Assembly (NCBI GenBank): GCA_015179025.1
Contig: WHUX01000121.1
Coordinates: 62,001 to 126,000 of the forward strand
Source of the DNA: Terfezia claveryi
Lineage: Eukaryota; Ascomycota; Pezizomycetes; Pezizales; Pezizaceae
Length of the DNA stretch: 64,000 bases
Reading direction: 5' to 3'
Position 1 is the first letter of the stretch; each line of letters opens with the position of its first letter. Shown piece after piece: positions 40,296 through 52,421 of the stretch. The notes beneath the pieces are model-generated. The model worked only from the letters and a program-made list of their open reading frames with translations. It did no database searches and was not told the DNA's origin. The position numbers and the translations under genes are program-made.

Positions 40296-40590
40296 GGTCA
40301 TTTGCACGCTCGTGGTGCTCGTTCGGATCTTCTGCGCTCGCAGCGCTCGTTTGGGTCTTTAGCACTCGTAATGCTAGCTTGAGTCTTCGCCAAGGCGGGG
40401 GGTCTTTGAGCTTATGAGCTCGAATGGGGCTTTTGAGCTTATGAGCTCAATCGGAGCTTTTGAGCTTTGAGCTCGGACGGGGCTTTTGAGCTTTGAGCTC
40501 GTTCGGGAGCGTGTAAGCTCGCTCGGAGGCTTGTAAGGTCGCTCGGCGGGGCCTTATAGGCTCGTTCGGGGCCTTAGAAGCCTGGCTAGA
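40296..40590 (+). repeat. Degenerate GAGCTCG-rich tandem repeats inside the non-autonomous element
   Basis: Blocks such as GGGGCTTTTGAGCTTTGAGC and GCTCGTTCGG recur with a period of roughly 25-35 bases. The part from 40390 to 40520 is the most regular. The function is unknown. It could serve as a packaging or dimerisation region, but that is a guess. Confidence 0.6.
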
Positions 40591-40834
40591 AGCATGTCGC
40601 TCGAGATCTAAGACTTAGCAGATCCGGAGATCTTAATATAGGATTAGTAGGGCATTTAAAATAAGCTAATAAGCATATAGGAGGGGAAATAATTATTTCC
40701 AACGTCGCTCATATAGCCAAATAATCCAGCGACATCACTTTAGCCATATTCTGGCTGTTTCGGGGGTTGTCCGACAGTATGTAGGTAAGGAGGGAGGGGT
40801 GATTTGACCCAGAATCACCGGTCCCTTTTGTCAA

Positions 40835-40844
40835 AGCGAAGTAA
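40835..40844 (-). promoter_or_regulatory. Primer-binding site of the non-autonomous LTR element, candidate self-priming type
   Basis: On the minus strand the LTR end is followed by TT and then ACTTCGCT. The complement AGCGAAGT occurs in the same LTR (41014-41021), about 48 bases past the TATATATA at 41061. Confidence 0.55.
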
Positions 40845-41143
40845 TGTTAGGGGCGAGCTAGTGATAACGGTGATATCTGTTGGTATATCAGTATTTGGGG
40901 CCTACAAGGGCACAATCACTAGGCTCAGGCCTAACTGAGCTAAAGGTGCGAAGCATATAGTGAAGAATATGAAATGATTCATTCGATAAAGTAAAGTAAC
41001 CCAGCGATACAAGACTTCGCTCGAGTCTTAGAGAGCAATAACTAGATACAAGAAGTGGGCATATATATAGGAAAGCGGGGTTGACTTCAGGCCACCCACC
41101 ATCGGGTGGTGCCGGCCCGGTCTGCATAATCTCAGCTGTAACA
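40845..41143 (-). repeat. 5' LTR of the non-autonomous element (299 bp)
   Basis: It starts TGTTAGGGGCGAGC, carries a TATATATA box at about 41061 and ends CTCAGCTGTAACA. GTAGG follows. Confidence 0.9.
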
Positions 41144-41148
41144 GTAGG

Positions 41149-43200
41149 TAGCTACCATATCCTACTGCTGAATTTTCCATTTTTTGTATATAGCCAGTAT
41201 AAGTAGGATTTTTAATATTTTAGATCTCATTATTTGTGTGTAGGTTTTATCAGAATTATAGTTAATCCCATCCTTGGGAGTAAATTCTCTTCCTACTTTT
41301 CTGGCTTTATATTTCTTAATGCTTCTATCCAATTTTTACTTTATTGTATAGACCCATTTGGTATCTACAATCTTAGTCCCTTCTAGAATATTCTCTTTAG
41401 TGATTCTTGTGAATATACTATATTTCTGCAATTGCTCTTGTTTTTTATTTTATGCTTTTGCTTATTTATGTACTTGTACAGAGGATTTGGTTTGTGCATT
41501 TGTTGGATAGTTAGAATTGACTTTAATTATAGCTTGTTCAGTAGCCTTTCATTATCTGTTAGATTTTTATTGTCTAAGTTTTTCTATCTATTTTATAGCA
41601 CTTTTCTAATACCTTTCTTACTGCAGAGTAGAGTCTTAAGTACTTTATTGAGCTTTTACAAGCTTACTTTCTTGAGCCTTTTCAAGCTTGCTTTTTGGGT
41701 ATTTTTGAGTTTACTACCTTGAGCTTTTTTCAGTTTTTTCAAGCTCATTTTTTTAAGCTTTTTTAAGCTCACTTTCTTGAGCTTTTTTAAGCTTGCATTC
41801 TTAAGCTTTTGTAAGCTCGCTTTCTTAAGCTTTTAGTAGATTTTTAGCTAAGGTGCATTTTTCTTTCTTATTAATAATTATATATAAACCAAATATACTT
41901 GTATATCTAATAATTCAAGTAGTATACTCTTGAGGGGCTAGTTTATCTAAAGCTTTATTCTTATAGTTAAAGCAAATAACCTTTTAGCTGAATAGCCTTA
42001 GATTAGTATATTCTTATAAGGCATTTTTATTAAATAGTACTTCAATAAGGATTTTTACATTTATGCCTTCATAGAGAACTTGGTTTTTTGTATATACTAT
42101 CTAGAGGGTAGCTTTATTCTAGAGGTTTTTTGGCATATTCACTACTAGTAAAGCTGTTCTACTCATTATTATAATAGTTCTATTTGTTCTTTCTATAATA
42201 GTATAAGTTTCACTAAGCCTTAGTATCATTTCTTTAAGGGTAATTCCCCTTTGCTAAAGTTTAGTATTAAGTTTGAGAATATGGAATTCACCTCTTTAGT
42301 CTGTTTATATTTGGACAACTTTGTATTAGTAGACGGTCTTATTTTCTAGGGCATTAATTTTTCTAATAAGTACTTCTACTATATTATTCTTATTTCTTAG
42401 ATATCTTGCTATTATATATTTATTATAGTCATTAGTTACTAGTATAAGATATTTATACTAGCTAGCAAGAGTTATTAGATCTATAGGCCTAACCAAGTTT
42501 GTATGTAATTATTCTAATGATTTAGATATCCTTATCTTTTATTTGCTTTTTGTTAGTGGTTTTTTTACTTTGCTGAGCTGATATGCCTTGCAGATAATTA
42601 TTGGTTAGATTATTTTGTCTAGTAACTAGTATTTAGGGAAATTTTTTTAAAGTATTGAGTGAGATATACCTATATCATTCATGTAGGATTTTTATTTATT
42701 GGATAGCTAATTAGGTAGTTTTAGTAGTTAATTGGGCCAGGATAGCCTTTGGTAGTTAGATAGCTAATTGCTATAATATGATTTAATCAAGTATTATCTA
42801 GAGGATAGCTATTATATTTCTTTTTATATTATATATAATATTTTTCCTCTTCTACAATTTAGCTAATTTTCTCTGTACTTGAAGGGTATATTTATCTAGC
42901 ATTCTTTTTCTACTGATAATATTGCTATATGTTATATTATATAGATATTTTTTATAGTATATTGTCTTTCTATTGCATCTAAAGATAAGGGTACTTATAG
43001 TAGTACAGATGGATTCAGCTCCATTATATTCTTTTACTGTCAGATTGAGGTTATATTAGATATTAGATAGTCTTTTCAATTTATTAGTTATATAGTAAGA
43101 TACAATAGTATTGTATAGATATACTTTTTTAGTCATCCATCTACTTTTCCTATTGTGTAATAGAGAACGTTGTTTTATTGCTTATATAATTGATTATATA
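41149..43200 (-). pseudogene. Ty1/copia pol: integrase to RT N-terminus, heavily decayed
   Basis: From the right, a pre-integrase region gives way to integrase (CKAYQLSK, LHTNLVRPIDL, LVTNDYNKYIIARYLRNK, RGEFHILK; about 42600-42230) and then the RT start (IVDTKWVYTIK, KYKARKVGREFTPKDGINYN; about 41390-41250). The order and motifs match Ty1/copia. The sequence is very AT-rich with many stops. It is the oldest resident of the nest and continues at 39411 and 16086. No LTR could be assigned. Confidence 0.72.
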
Positions 43201-44589
43201 CTTTTGTATTTCCTATATTACTACTATGTTATATAACTAAGCCTGTTGGTTGAAGGACTAGCCTTCTACCATCTCCTATTGCTTTATAAACGTCCATAGC
43301 ATATAGAATTTATAATAGGAAGTTCCATAGCACTTGCCATATAAAGACACCCTCATTATAGCCACGTGACCTCTATTTAAAGGTGTGTGACTCATTACTA
43401 TAGCCACATGACTATTGTTTAAGGTATATGACTCATTATAGCCACATGACCCTTTTGTACAGTACACTACCTTCTGGTATACCATCCTTTATTGTATTTA
43501 TTTCCTTAGTCATTAGATCTTAGAGGAGTATAAATAGGCTACTGGATTCCCTCTAGAATCCACAAGAACTAAAAAGTGAGTACACAGTAGTAAGTAAGCC
43601 TTTATTCCAATCAGATCAAGATTATATAGCTTAGATAGCACAAATTATATAAATAGATTATACTAGTTAATTACTGTTCCCTTTGGGAACATCCTACATA
43701 ATAATCTCCCTACCTTTCTAAGGTCTTACCTCAGTAGAACCGAAATACACAAATGTCTGTGCCTATGGATATAGATTGTATAAACGGTACTGTATAAATA
43801 CTATCTAGTACCATTCATTACATTTTTTTTAACTTACTTATCTAATCTTTACTCTTAAAATCTAAGGCCTGATTAACCTTCAGATACCTTTATTATACTT
43901 ACACAAGTGTATACAATTTGACATATAAGTGCGTATATAAAATCAATATTTACTCAACTAGCTAGCCAACGAAATCCAACAATGAGACATCAGACTCTTA
44001 ACTACAGTATATCAATAAAAGACTTAGAAGTAAGCTAAGCAAAGCTCTAATGGGTAGTGGTATCCTACATTAAACAATCCCACCCTCATTCATAACACTT
44101 TTCCCAATAAGATCAACAACTTATCTTACTCCTAGCAACTGCCATTATATCTGTTCCTATAAATCCAGTACACTATTGAAAAACCGGCCCTCCAGGTCCC
44201 AGGAAAAATTGGTCTATACAACTAAGCATTACAATCCCAAGGCTCAAATGTCACTGCCTCCACTACAGCCATTTCCTCTAGAAAAGAATTACCTCCATTA
44301 GAACTTTCTTTAGGCCCAGATATCTCTACCAATACCTCTGAGCCCCCAACGACTACCTCAACACACCAATCAGAAAAAGTGACACTCTTGCCAGAAGATC
44401 TAGAACTAGATTCTAGACTAGTAGATAAAGAGAAACCAGGACTATAAGAAATATCAGGATCCTAACATCCAGCCTTACCAACCGTATAAGCTACTAAGCC
44501 AACAGAACCGTTAGTTAAACGGAGATTATAAGGATTATTAACCACCATACTATTAGCACAGTAAGGTGCCAAACAAGAAAAGTAACTCA
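43201..44589. other. AT-rich stretch with short repeats, no gene recognised
   Basis: A block of about 45 bp containing GACTCATTATAGCCACATGA is repeated two to three times at 43352-43455. A TGTTCCCTTTGGGAACA palindrome lies at about 43676. The region may hold the copia 5' end, and the left LTR of the gypsy element that follows, but neither boundary could be proven. Confidence 0.4.
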
Positions 44590-44639
44590 ATGATCATATC
44601 ACATAACTAGCTGCATTTGGTTGCAGACAGATGACAAAA

Positions 44640-46420
44640 TCAGATATAATGGCCTCTGAACTTAATAAGAAGACTAAAAGGTCGAGGTAGTTAACTATGT
44701 TATGCAAAGATATTAAGAAATTAGTAGAAGAAACTCCTAGAAAAACTAGATTTGTAGTTCCTAACATAAAAGGGGAAATAAATCTGCCTTTGGATATAGA
44801 AATAGGAGAACCAAGTGGAGCAGAAACCAAACTATATTTTAGTATAGCATTGCCTCTTGTATTAGAAGAATTTTGGAACAGATATTTTCTAACAATTGAG
44901 GAGATTTTAAAATTTACTCGCTCAATAGGACATACCTAATAGTATTATCCTGAAGATACTCGACTTTTAATGGAAGCTATAGTAAAATACAATTTATGGC
45001 TAACACCTTACCCATTCAAAGAAAACGACTTAGAAATGAATGCATTTTTAAGTAAGAAATTAAAGAAACCTATAGTTCCAATTTTAAGGAAACCAAATTG
45101 GGTAATAAATAACTGGGAAAAAATAATAGCATTTATGATGAGTAGCACTCATCTAGAAGAATTAGCATATACTGCAGAGGTTTTTTTCAATTCTAGCAAA
45201 GAACTTTCAAAAGCATTTCTAAGGACACTAAAAGATCAATTGAAAAGCAAAGGTCGAGTACCTAAGACATCAGAAAAGAGAACTGGGTCAGCTAAAGAAC
45301 CAGACAACAAAGACAAACTACTAGAAGATATAGACTTACTAGAAGACAATGATGATCTAAACATAGGACTGGACCAGCAGAAACAGAAAACACAAGGAGG
45401 AGGACAAGACCCCAATGATAGTGGAGATAATAGTTTAGACTCTAATAAAGCATTGTCAGTTGCAAGTCAAACTTTAAAAAGAAAATCCAAATGAGGAAAA
45501 TCAGTTAAATGCCAGCAATGGGAATCTACAACAGGAATGGTTACAATAGGTAACCATAAAGCAATGAATACTTTAAAAGGAATAAAGATTGATCTACCAG
45601 AAAAAATAAGAAGAGAAGACAAAAAATGGCAAGACTCACAATATTTTGACTCTTGGGCTACAGCAATACAATGTTGGTTTATTATCAAAAGAATAGATTT
45701 GGAAGGCGCTTCAGCTTTGGAAATTGTTGGATTTAAAATAGAAGAAAGTATACTTACTACTTATAATCAATTCCTAAGAGAGAAAGAAAAGAATGCAACA
45801 TTCTTTAGATTCATACTAGTGCTAAGGGATTTTCTAATACCCATGACTAGGGAAGATATTTCATAGAAATGATGGGAGACAGCTACACTATACAAGAATG
45901 GACGTCACATAGGAATTAAACAGTTCGCCAACTGGCTTACTGAAATGCAAATCAAATTAATTGATAAGGATGGCAAATAATCAATATCGTAGGAAGTAAA
46001 AAGAAGAAAGTTTCTTAATCACCTGCCGCCAAATATGTCAGCTACATTAATTCCTTTAATCAAAGAAGAATGGTCATATGATTAGTTTATGCATCAAGTG
46101 AAGTTATATGAAGCTTCAAAGAAAGATATTGCCCCACTACCTATACCAAATACATCTTGACAACAACACCCTCGAAATGAAAATTAGAGTCATAGTCTAT
46201 AAAGAGACCAGAATCAATAACAAAAAACAGGATTTAATCCTAGCAGCAATTCCAATACCAAACATAATACAGAAAAATAGAAGGACTCAGATTGGGATAC
46301 CATAATCAAAAAATTAGATTAGAAGATAAAGATGTAATTAATTAGAGATAAGAAATATCTATGGTGTTGGAACCTTGGACATTCCTACAAAGACTGTAGC
46401 AAATGACAAAATAAGGTACC
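44640..46420 (+). pseudogene. GypE gag with zinc knuckle
   Basis: Frames include LPLDIEIGEPSGAETKLYF, YNLWLTPYPFKENDLEM, an acidic stretch (LLEDIDLLEDNDDLN), WQDSQYFDSWATAIQCWFI and a capsid-like part (IGIKQFANWLTEMQIKL, FLNHLPPNMSATLIPLI). A knuckle-like CWNLGHSYKDC with one Cys probably lost lies near 46360. The architecture is that of a long fungal gypsy Gag. Assignment rests on position and the knuckle. Confidence 0.6.
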
Positions 46421-46421
46421 T

Positions 46422-46778
46422 ATGCATACAGCCACACAAGATTTAGCTATACTAATGGCCACTAAAGATAAAAACAATAAAGATAAAATTAAGGAAAGAC
46501 CCTTATTAAGACAGATACCAGATTTTAGCAAGGTATTCATTAGAGCTAATGAACACCCCACACTAGCTTTAATTGATCTCCTAACTAAAGGAGGAGATTT
46601 GATTGATTCTCAATTTGTACACTTATACAAAATACTGACTAAAAGTATCAAGAAGAAATTATTAAGCACTACAATTAAAGCCTCAAAAGGAACAATAGAC
46701 AAAGCTTGTACTATCAAACTAGATTGGATAGATTATGTAGAAGAACAAATATTCTATGTAGCTCATTTGACTGGATAG
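46422..46778 (+). pseudogene. GypE protease, N-terminal part
   Basis: HPTLALIDLLTKGGDLIDSQFV resembles a retropepsin where 'ALIDSGA' is expected, so the catalytic DSG/DTG is lost. The frame runs into YVEEQIFYVAHLTG and is cut by GypD at 46778. It resumes after 52924 with WDMIL, the usual end of such a domain ('WDMILG'). Confidence 0.62.
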
Positions 46779-47281
46779 TGTCACAACCATGTTCCTAGTC
46801 TTGATTTGACACTCGAATAGGCTTGTTTGGGTGTCGTGCTGTTTTGACACTCGAACAGGCTTGTTCGGGTATCGTTGATGGATTATCGTTACCTTGCATG
46901 GCTTCCGAGATAAGGGATCTTTGGAAGCTTATTCCTTCCGTTGCCCTGGCCCGGAATTATGTATATATAGCCCCTGTCCCTCGTACTGTCATTGGATCCC
47001 TATCCAACGTCTTGTGTACCTAATACAGGACCTTGTCTCTCCACGAAGGTGTACCTCCCTTGTACACCCCCTCGTCTTGCCTTGTCCCGTGAATAACTCT
47101 GCAGCACAGCTGCCCCCCTCCAATACACGCGGCAACTGCCTCTGCGTGTCTCGTACTTCTTGCCCTTGCCCCTAGCCTTTCCCCTGATCACACATGTAGC
47201 GTTCCTACGTGTGTGTTACCTCATCCCTGTCCTCGCCCCGGCATACCCTTTGGTCACCTTGTCCCCGAAGCTCTCGTTACA
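46779..47281 (+). repeat. GypD 5' LTR (503 bp)
   Basis: It starts TGTCACAACC and ends CTCTCGTTACA. It contains two tandem copies of a TTTGACACTCGAA(C/T)AGGC block near 46806 and 46842, TATATATA at 46962, ATCCAACGT at 47002-47010 and the CACACGTAG-type inverted repeat near 47190. Confidence 0.92.
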
Positions 47282-47292
47282 CTACGTTGGAT
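47282..47292 (+). promoter_or_regulatory. GypD primer-binding site, candidate self-priming type
   Basis: CT then ACGTTGGAT follows the LTR directly. Nine bases are complementary to 47002-47010 of the LTR, 40 bases downstream of the TATA box. Confidence 0.65.
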
Positions 47293-47312
47293 CTTTCAGA
47301 CCAACCGGTACG

Positions 47313-48446
47313 ATGTCCGCGAACATTCCACTACCCACCGATAGATTCGCAGCCTGGAGGGCAACTCCGATCCCATCAGACCCAACAGAACTATCAGCAT
47401 ACCGACGAACTGTGATCGAGATATTCACAGATACTTATGCTATCGGCGAACAACAAGGAGTGGACCTTCAGAAAGCCGAAAGGCGAATCCGAGAAGCTGA
47501 AGATGAAATAACGCTCCTCCGAGAAGATGCAGCAGAGGACAGGATAACCATCCGGAGACTGACTCGCACTTTGGACCTGACCGATGGTCCAAAAAACTAG
47601 AAAACACAAGACCTACCCACCCCGCCCAAGTTTAATGGGGACCGGGGCCGGCTATGAGCATGGAAAAACTCTGTGCAGATAAAACTCTCTAGGGACTCGG
47701 CGAAGTTCCCCACTGTCCACCACTATCTCTTATACGTCTATTGCCTACTGGAGGGTAAGGCCATGGACCAGGTACAGCCCTTTGTCAAGGCCACGGGGAT
47801 TGATCTGGTAAAAATCCCAGCACTAATGGCAATCCTGGACTGAGCCTTCGGAGACCCGGATCCTAAAGGAACCGCCAGCAGGGCCCTGCGAGACCTCAAG
47901 CAAAAACACAACGAACTGTCAGCCTATGTCGCTGAGTTCTTCAGGCTAGCAGCAGAGCTCAATTGGAATGACGAAGCCAAGCTCGATCAGTTCAAAGATG
48001 GGCTTACCTTTGAGCTGAAAAATGCTCTGGTTTACTGCCCACCGACCAAGACCCTGGAAGGACTTATTGAACAAGCTAGCTGGATGGAACAGCAGACAGC
48101 GGCACTCAGAGCCCCCCAAAAGACACTCTCGACCTTGACTCCCCGTACACCATTTCTGACAGCACGCACCCAACAACAACAACCCACACCAGTCAACAAG
48201 CCTGCGCACCCCTCCTTGGTAGCGGGTGGGGCTGCCCCCATGGACCTGTCAGCAGGTAGGCCTTGTCTTACTCAGGAGGAAAGGGACCGTCGCCGCACTC
48301 AGGGTTTATGCAATGCATGTGGGAAGGGGGACTATTTCATCGCGGCGTGTCCCCTCCGCAAGAACGGCTCCCTGGCCGCCCATGCCATATCCGAATCATG
48401 GATCGAAGAAGTTGAAGAGTCGGGAAAAGGAGAGTCTCTTGCCTAG
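47313..48446 (+). pseudogene. GypD gag with CCHC knuckle
   Basis: The start is the ATG at 47313 (MSANIPLPTDRFAAW). Helical N-terminus, capsid-like core (LNWNDEAKLDQFKDGL) and knuckle (CNACGKGDYFIAACP) match GypB. Stops are a TAG at 47598-47600 and TGAs near 47654 and 47841 (Arg expected at both, CGA to TGA). It ends ESLA then TAG at 48444-48446, as in the relatives. Length to the TAG is 377 codons. Confidence 0.85.
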
Positions 48447-48467
48447 TTACTGACACTAGTAAGGGAC
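48422..48467 (+). promoter_or_regulatory. GypD -1 frameshift signal with wobble-compensated hairpin
   Basis: GGGAAAA is at 48422-48428, the spacer GGAGA at 48429-48433 and the hairpin at 48434-48467. The outer stem reads GTCTCTTG/TAAGGGAC. The two changes relative to GypB give G-T wobbles rather than mismatches. Confidence 0.8.
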
Positions 48468-49110
48468 CTCCTCCAGGTCATTTATCTTTGTCTGCATTTT
48501 CTTTGCCTACATTTATGTCTGTTGATGAGTCTCACCTGTTTGGCGTGCACTTCGTTGTACCTATAACTGTCAAGTTCAATAATAAAACAGTGGTTACATC
48601 AGCTCTCATAGATTGTGGTGCTTCAGGAATAGCATTCATTGACCAGACTTTCATCAGTAGAAACTCTATACCAACCTCCAAGCTAAAAACCCCCTGCCTT
48701 CTTGATGTAATTGATGGCCGCCCAATCTCTTCTGGGGCGTTACCGACCTCGAATGCCTGCCCAGTGCCATGGGTGATCACTCGGAAGATCTCCCAATGTT
48801 CGTAAGCAAGCTAAAGTATCCAATTGTCCTTGGGATCCCCTGGCTTAGGATGCACGATGTATCAGTCAGCTTCGGCTCTTACACACTGCGATTCAACAGC
48901 CCTTATTGCAAAAAACACTGTGGAGATCCAAAAACCGCGGTCACTGGGCTGTGCGCATTGCCACCCCCAATAATCCACCCGACTCAGGTGGTACTCCTGC
49001 CTGCACACATCAATGCCACCATTCCCCCTGTTTCCCCGGTTTCCCCGGTTACCCCTGTTCCCCCAGTCTTCCCCGATATCCCCCACCCCTGCAAAACCCC
49101 TGAATATTAA
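48429..49110 (+). pseudogene. GypD protease and linker
   Basis: A retropepsin-like domain (DCGASGIAFIDQTF, DVIDGRPISSG) shifts frame near 48735 and continues YPIVLGIPWLRMHDVSVSFG, CALPPPIIHPTQVV and a short proline run of PVSPV units. Another shift occurs near 49080-49100. It encodes the maturation protease of the element, now broken. Confidence 0.82.
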
Positions 49111-52100
49111 CTTTATTGGAGCAGGGGCCTTCGCTCATCTCATCAGGAGGCATAAGCTCAAGGCGCATACCCTCTCAATTTATGAGATCAATCTGGAAAT
49201 TAATAAGACCAGGTCCAAGGAGGAGTGGAAATCCTTGGTTCCGGATGAGTACCATGAGTTTATTGATTTGTTCTCAAGAAGGCTGCGGAAAAGCTTGCCC
49301 CCCATCGACCATACGACCATACAATCCCGCTGAGTGAAGGAAAAACTCCCCCTTATGGCCCCCTCTATGGAATGTCCGAGTGGAATTGGAGGCCCTGAAG
49401 AAGTACCTGGAGGAGAACTTGAATAAGAGCTTCATTCGGCACAGCTCTTCCCCGGCGGGTGCTCCTGTACTGTTCGTGAAGAAATCGGACGGCTCTCTTC
49501 GGTTGTGTGTTGATTATCGTGGCCTGAACGAGATAACGTCAAAAACAGGTACCCCCTACCTCTAATCCAGGAGACATTAGCCAGGCTTTCCAAGGCAAAA
49601 TAGTTCACCAAATTGGACTTGAGAGGGGCGTACAACCTGGTACGGATCGCTGAGGGAGAGGAGTGGAAAACTGCCTTCCGGACACGTTATGGCTACTTCG
49701 AGTACAACGTCATGCCCTTCGGCTTAACCAATGCCCCGGCCTCTTTCCAACACTTTATTAACGACACTCTGCGAGACTTCCTGGACGTGTTCTGCATGGC
49801 TTACCTCGACGATATCTTGATCTATTCAGATACTCTGGCAGAGCACAAAATCCATGTCAGGCAAGTCTTGGAGAAGCTGGAGCAGGCTGGGCTGTACCTT
49901 AAGCCTGAAAAATGCGAATTCCACGTCCAAGAGGTGAAGTACCTGGGCTTGATCATAACCACGGAAGGTATTAGGATGGACCCCGCCAAAGTTGCTGCAA
50001 TCCAAGAGTGGGAAACCCCAGCCAATTTGAAGGATGTGCAAGCCTTCCTAGGATTTGCCAACTTCTACCGCCGATTTATCCTAGGATACTCAAGGATCGC
50101 GGCACCCCTGACGGCCCTGACGAAGACGAAGGTAGAAGCTGGCTCACACCTGACGAAAAGGGCCTTCCACTGGAATCCAGAAGCCCAATCCGCCTTCCAG
50201 AACCTCAAGGAAGCTTTCTGCTCAGCACCGATCCTGGCCCATTTCAACCCCGAACAGGAGTGTGTCATCGAAACCGATGCCTCCGACTATGTCTCCGCAG
50301 GAATTCTGTCCCAGAACGACGATAACGGCATCCTCCACCCAGTGGCATACTTCTCAAAAAAGCACTCTCCGGCGGAGTGTAATTATGAAATCTATGATAA
50401 GGAGTTAATGGCCATTGTACGAGCATTCGAGGAGTGGAGGCCACACCTGGAGTCAGCCAAGGGGATCATCGAGGTGCTATCCGATCATAAGAATCTTGAG
50501 TACTTCACCACCACTAAGCTGCTGAACTGACGGCAGGCTAGGTGGTCGGAGTTCTTATCTCGATTCAACTTCAAGATCAAGTATCGGCCTGGAAAGGCTG
50601 GTGGGAAACCAGACGCACTGACCAGGAGATCAGGAGATCTCCCTAAGGGGGGGGATGAAAGGCTAAAATACCAGAACCAGGTGGTACTGAAGCCGGAAAA
50701 TCTTGACCTGGCCGCCAACGTTCTGGCTGAGGCTGAGGCTGAGGCTGAAGCTGAGATCGTGGATGTCGAGGCTGATGCAGATGCTGGAAGTGATCTCCGA
50801 CAACAGGTAAAAAGGGCATACGCAGAGGACCCACTGGCCAAAGACATTATCGCCGCAGTGGATTCTGGCCAGCGCTGCCATACCAAGATTTCCCTGGCCG
50901 AGTGTACAACTCAGGACGGCCTCCTCTACCACCTGGACCGCCTCTACGTGCCTGCAGATGATGAGCTACACCTGCGATTGATCAAGGAACACCATGACAC
51001 ACTGGCAGCGGGTCACCCTGGAGTGGCTAAGACGTTAGAGTTGCTGTCCAGGCAATATACGTGGATTGACCAACGGAAGGAAGTGGAGCGGTACATACGG
51101 AATTGCCATGTCTGCAAGCATGCCAAACCCACCCGCCACGCTCCTTATGGTACCCTGAAGCCCCTGGAAGTCCCAGAACAACCCTGGCAACACCTCACTA
51201 TGGACTTCGTCACTGGATTGCCGGAAGACTCGGGATTCAACGCCATCTTGATGGTGGTGGATCGGTTAACGAAAATGAGGCATGTGATACCCTGTCGAGA
51301 CACCTGCTCGGCCCCCGAATTGGCTTCCCTCTACCTGGATAATGTCTTCCGTTACCATGGCCTCCCAGCGTCGATTGTCTCAGACCGTGGCCCTCAGTTC
51401 GTCGCCGACTTCTGGAAAACATTCTGTGAGCTGTTGGGTATCGAAGTACACCTGTCTATGGCATACCACCCTCAGGCTAATGGCCAGTAAGAATGTATGA
51501 ACGCCATCATGGAGCAATATCTGAGGGTGTACATTAATTACTAGCAGAATAACTGGGTTTCATTGCTGGCCACCTGCGAATTCTCCGCCAATAACCACTT
51601 CTCGGAGACCCTAAGACCTCCCCATTCCTGGCCAATTATGGCTGGCACCCTCGGTTCATAGACTCTTGGCACCTCTGCGCAAGGCCAGGGAGAATGCCCC
51701 AGCTAAGGAGTTCGCCACGCAGATTTCTGAACTTCACTCTACCCTGAAAGCCGAGCTGGGATATGCGCAAGCCAGGCAAGCCGAATATGCCAATGGATCA
51801 CGGTTGCCAGCCCCCAAGTATCAGCCAGGAGATAAGGTATGGCTCTCCAGCAGGCACTTCCGGACGGAACGGCCATCTCGCAAGTTCGACTATAAGTTCC
51901 TGGGTCCATTCGAGGTGGTGGCCGCTGTGGGCACTCATGCCTATCGACTGAGGTTCCCCAAGAACATCAAACGCCACCCGGTTGTACACATATCGGAAAT
52001 TGAGCCAGGGGCTGACGATACCCTCCCAGGGCAGAAACACCCCCCACCCCCTCCAGTGGTTATCGAAGGTGAAGAGGAATGGGAGGTGGAGGAAGTGCTG

Positions 52101-52256
52101 GACTCGCGAAAGAGGTATAGGCATCTGCAGTACAAGGTTAAATGGGTAGGGGACAAGGAGGCTACGTGGCAACCTACTGAGGACCTGGAAAATGCTCAGG
52201 ATCTGGTCTCCCTGTTCCATCAGCGATACTCGAGGAAGCCCCATCCGGTTGAGTGA
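49111..52256 (+). pseudogene. GypD pol: RT, RNase H, integrase, chromodomain, several breaks
   Basis: FIGAGAFAHLIRRHKLKAHT and [14 protein letters not shown] open the region. RT ([41 protein letters not shown] near 49805) is shifted near 49290, 49370 and 49540 and has a TAG near 49600. RNase H is [16 protein letters not shown] stop at 50527 precedes the Ala/Glu linker (EAEAEAEAEIVDVEADADA). Integrase shows LAAGHPGVAKTLELL, CHVCKHAK, SDRGPQFVADFW and AYHPQANGQ, then TAA at 51488. A final frame, 51666-52256, ends with the chromodomain ([29 protein letters not shown]). Confidence 0.86.
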
Positions 52257-52421
52257 TCTCCCCATGTCTGAGTTGGGGTTCTTGTCCTTGTTGTTGTTGT
52301 CTCTGTTATTACCTGCGACGCAGGTGATGGGTCTTTGTTGTTGTTGTTTCCAGTGTTGATTTTGCTGGTTGTTGTGCCCAAGCCTACTAGTCGCTGGAGC
52401 TCCAGCCTAAAGGGGGAATAG

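Larger units (their letters stand above)
39412..41143 (-). mobile_element. Non-autonomous LTR element (LARD/TRIM-like, 1732 bp)
   Basis: It has two 299-bp LTRs (39412-39710 and 40845-41143) and a perfect GTAGG duplication (39407-39411 and 41144-41148). The 1134-bp interior holds no gag or pol motif. A purine-rich tract (AGAGGGGGAGTAC on the minus strand) abuts the left LTR, and a primer site abuts the right one. Orientation is set by these two signals. It must depend on proteins from another element, which is not identified. Confidence 0.9.
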
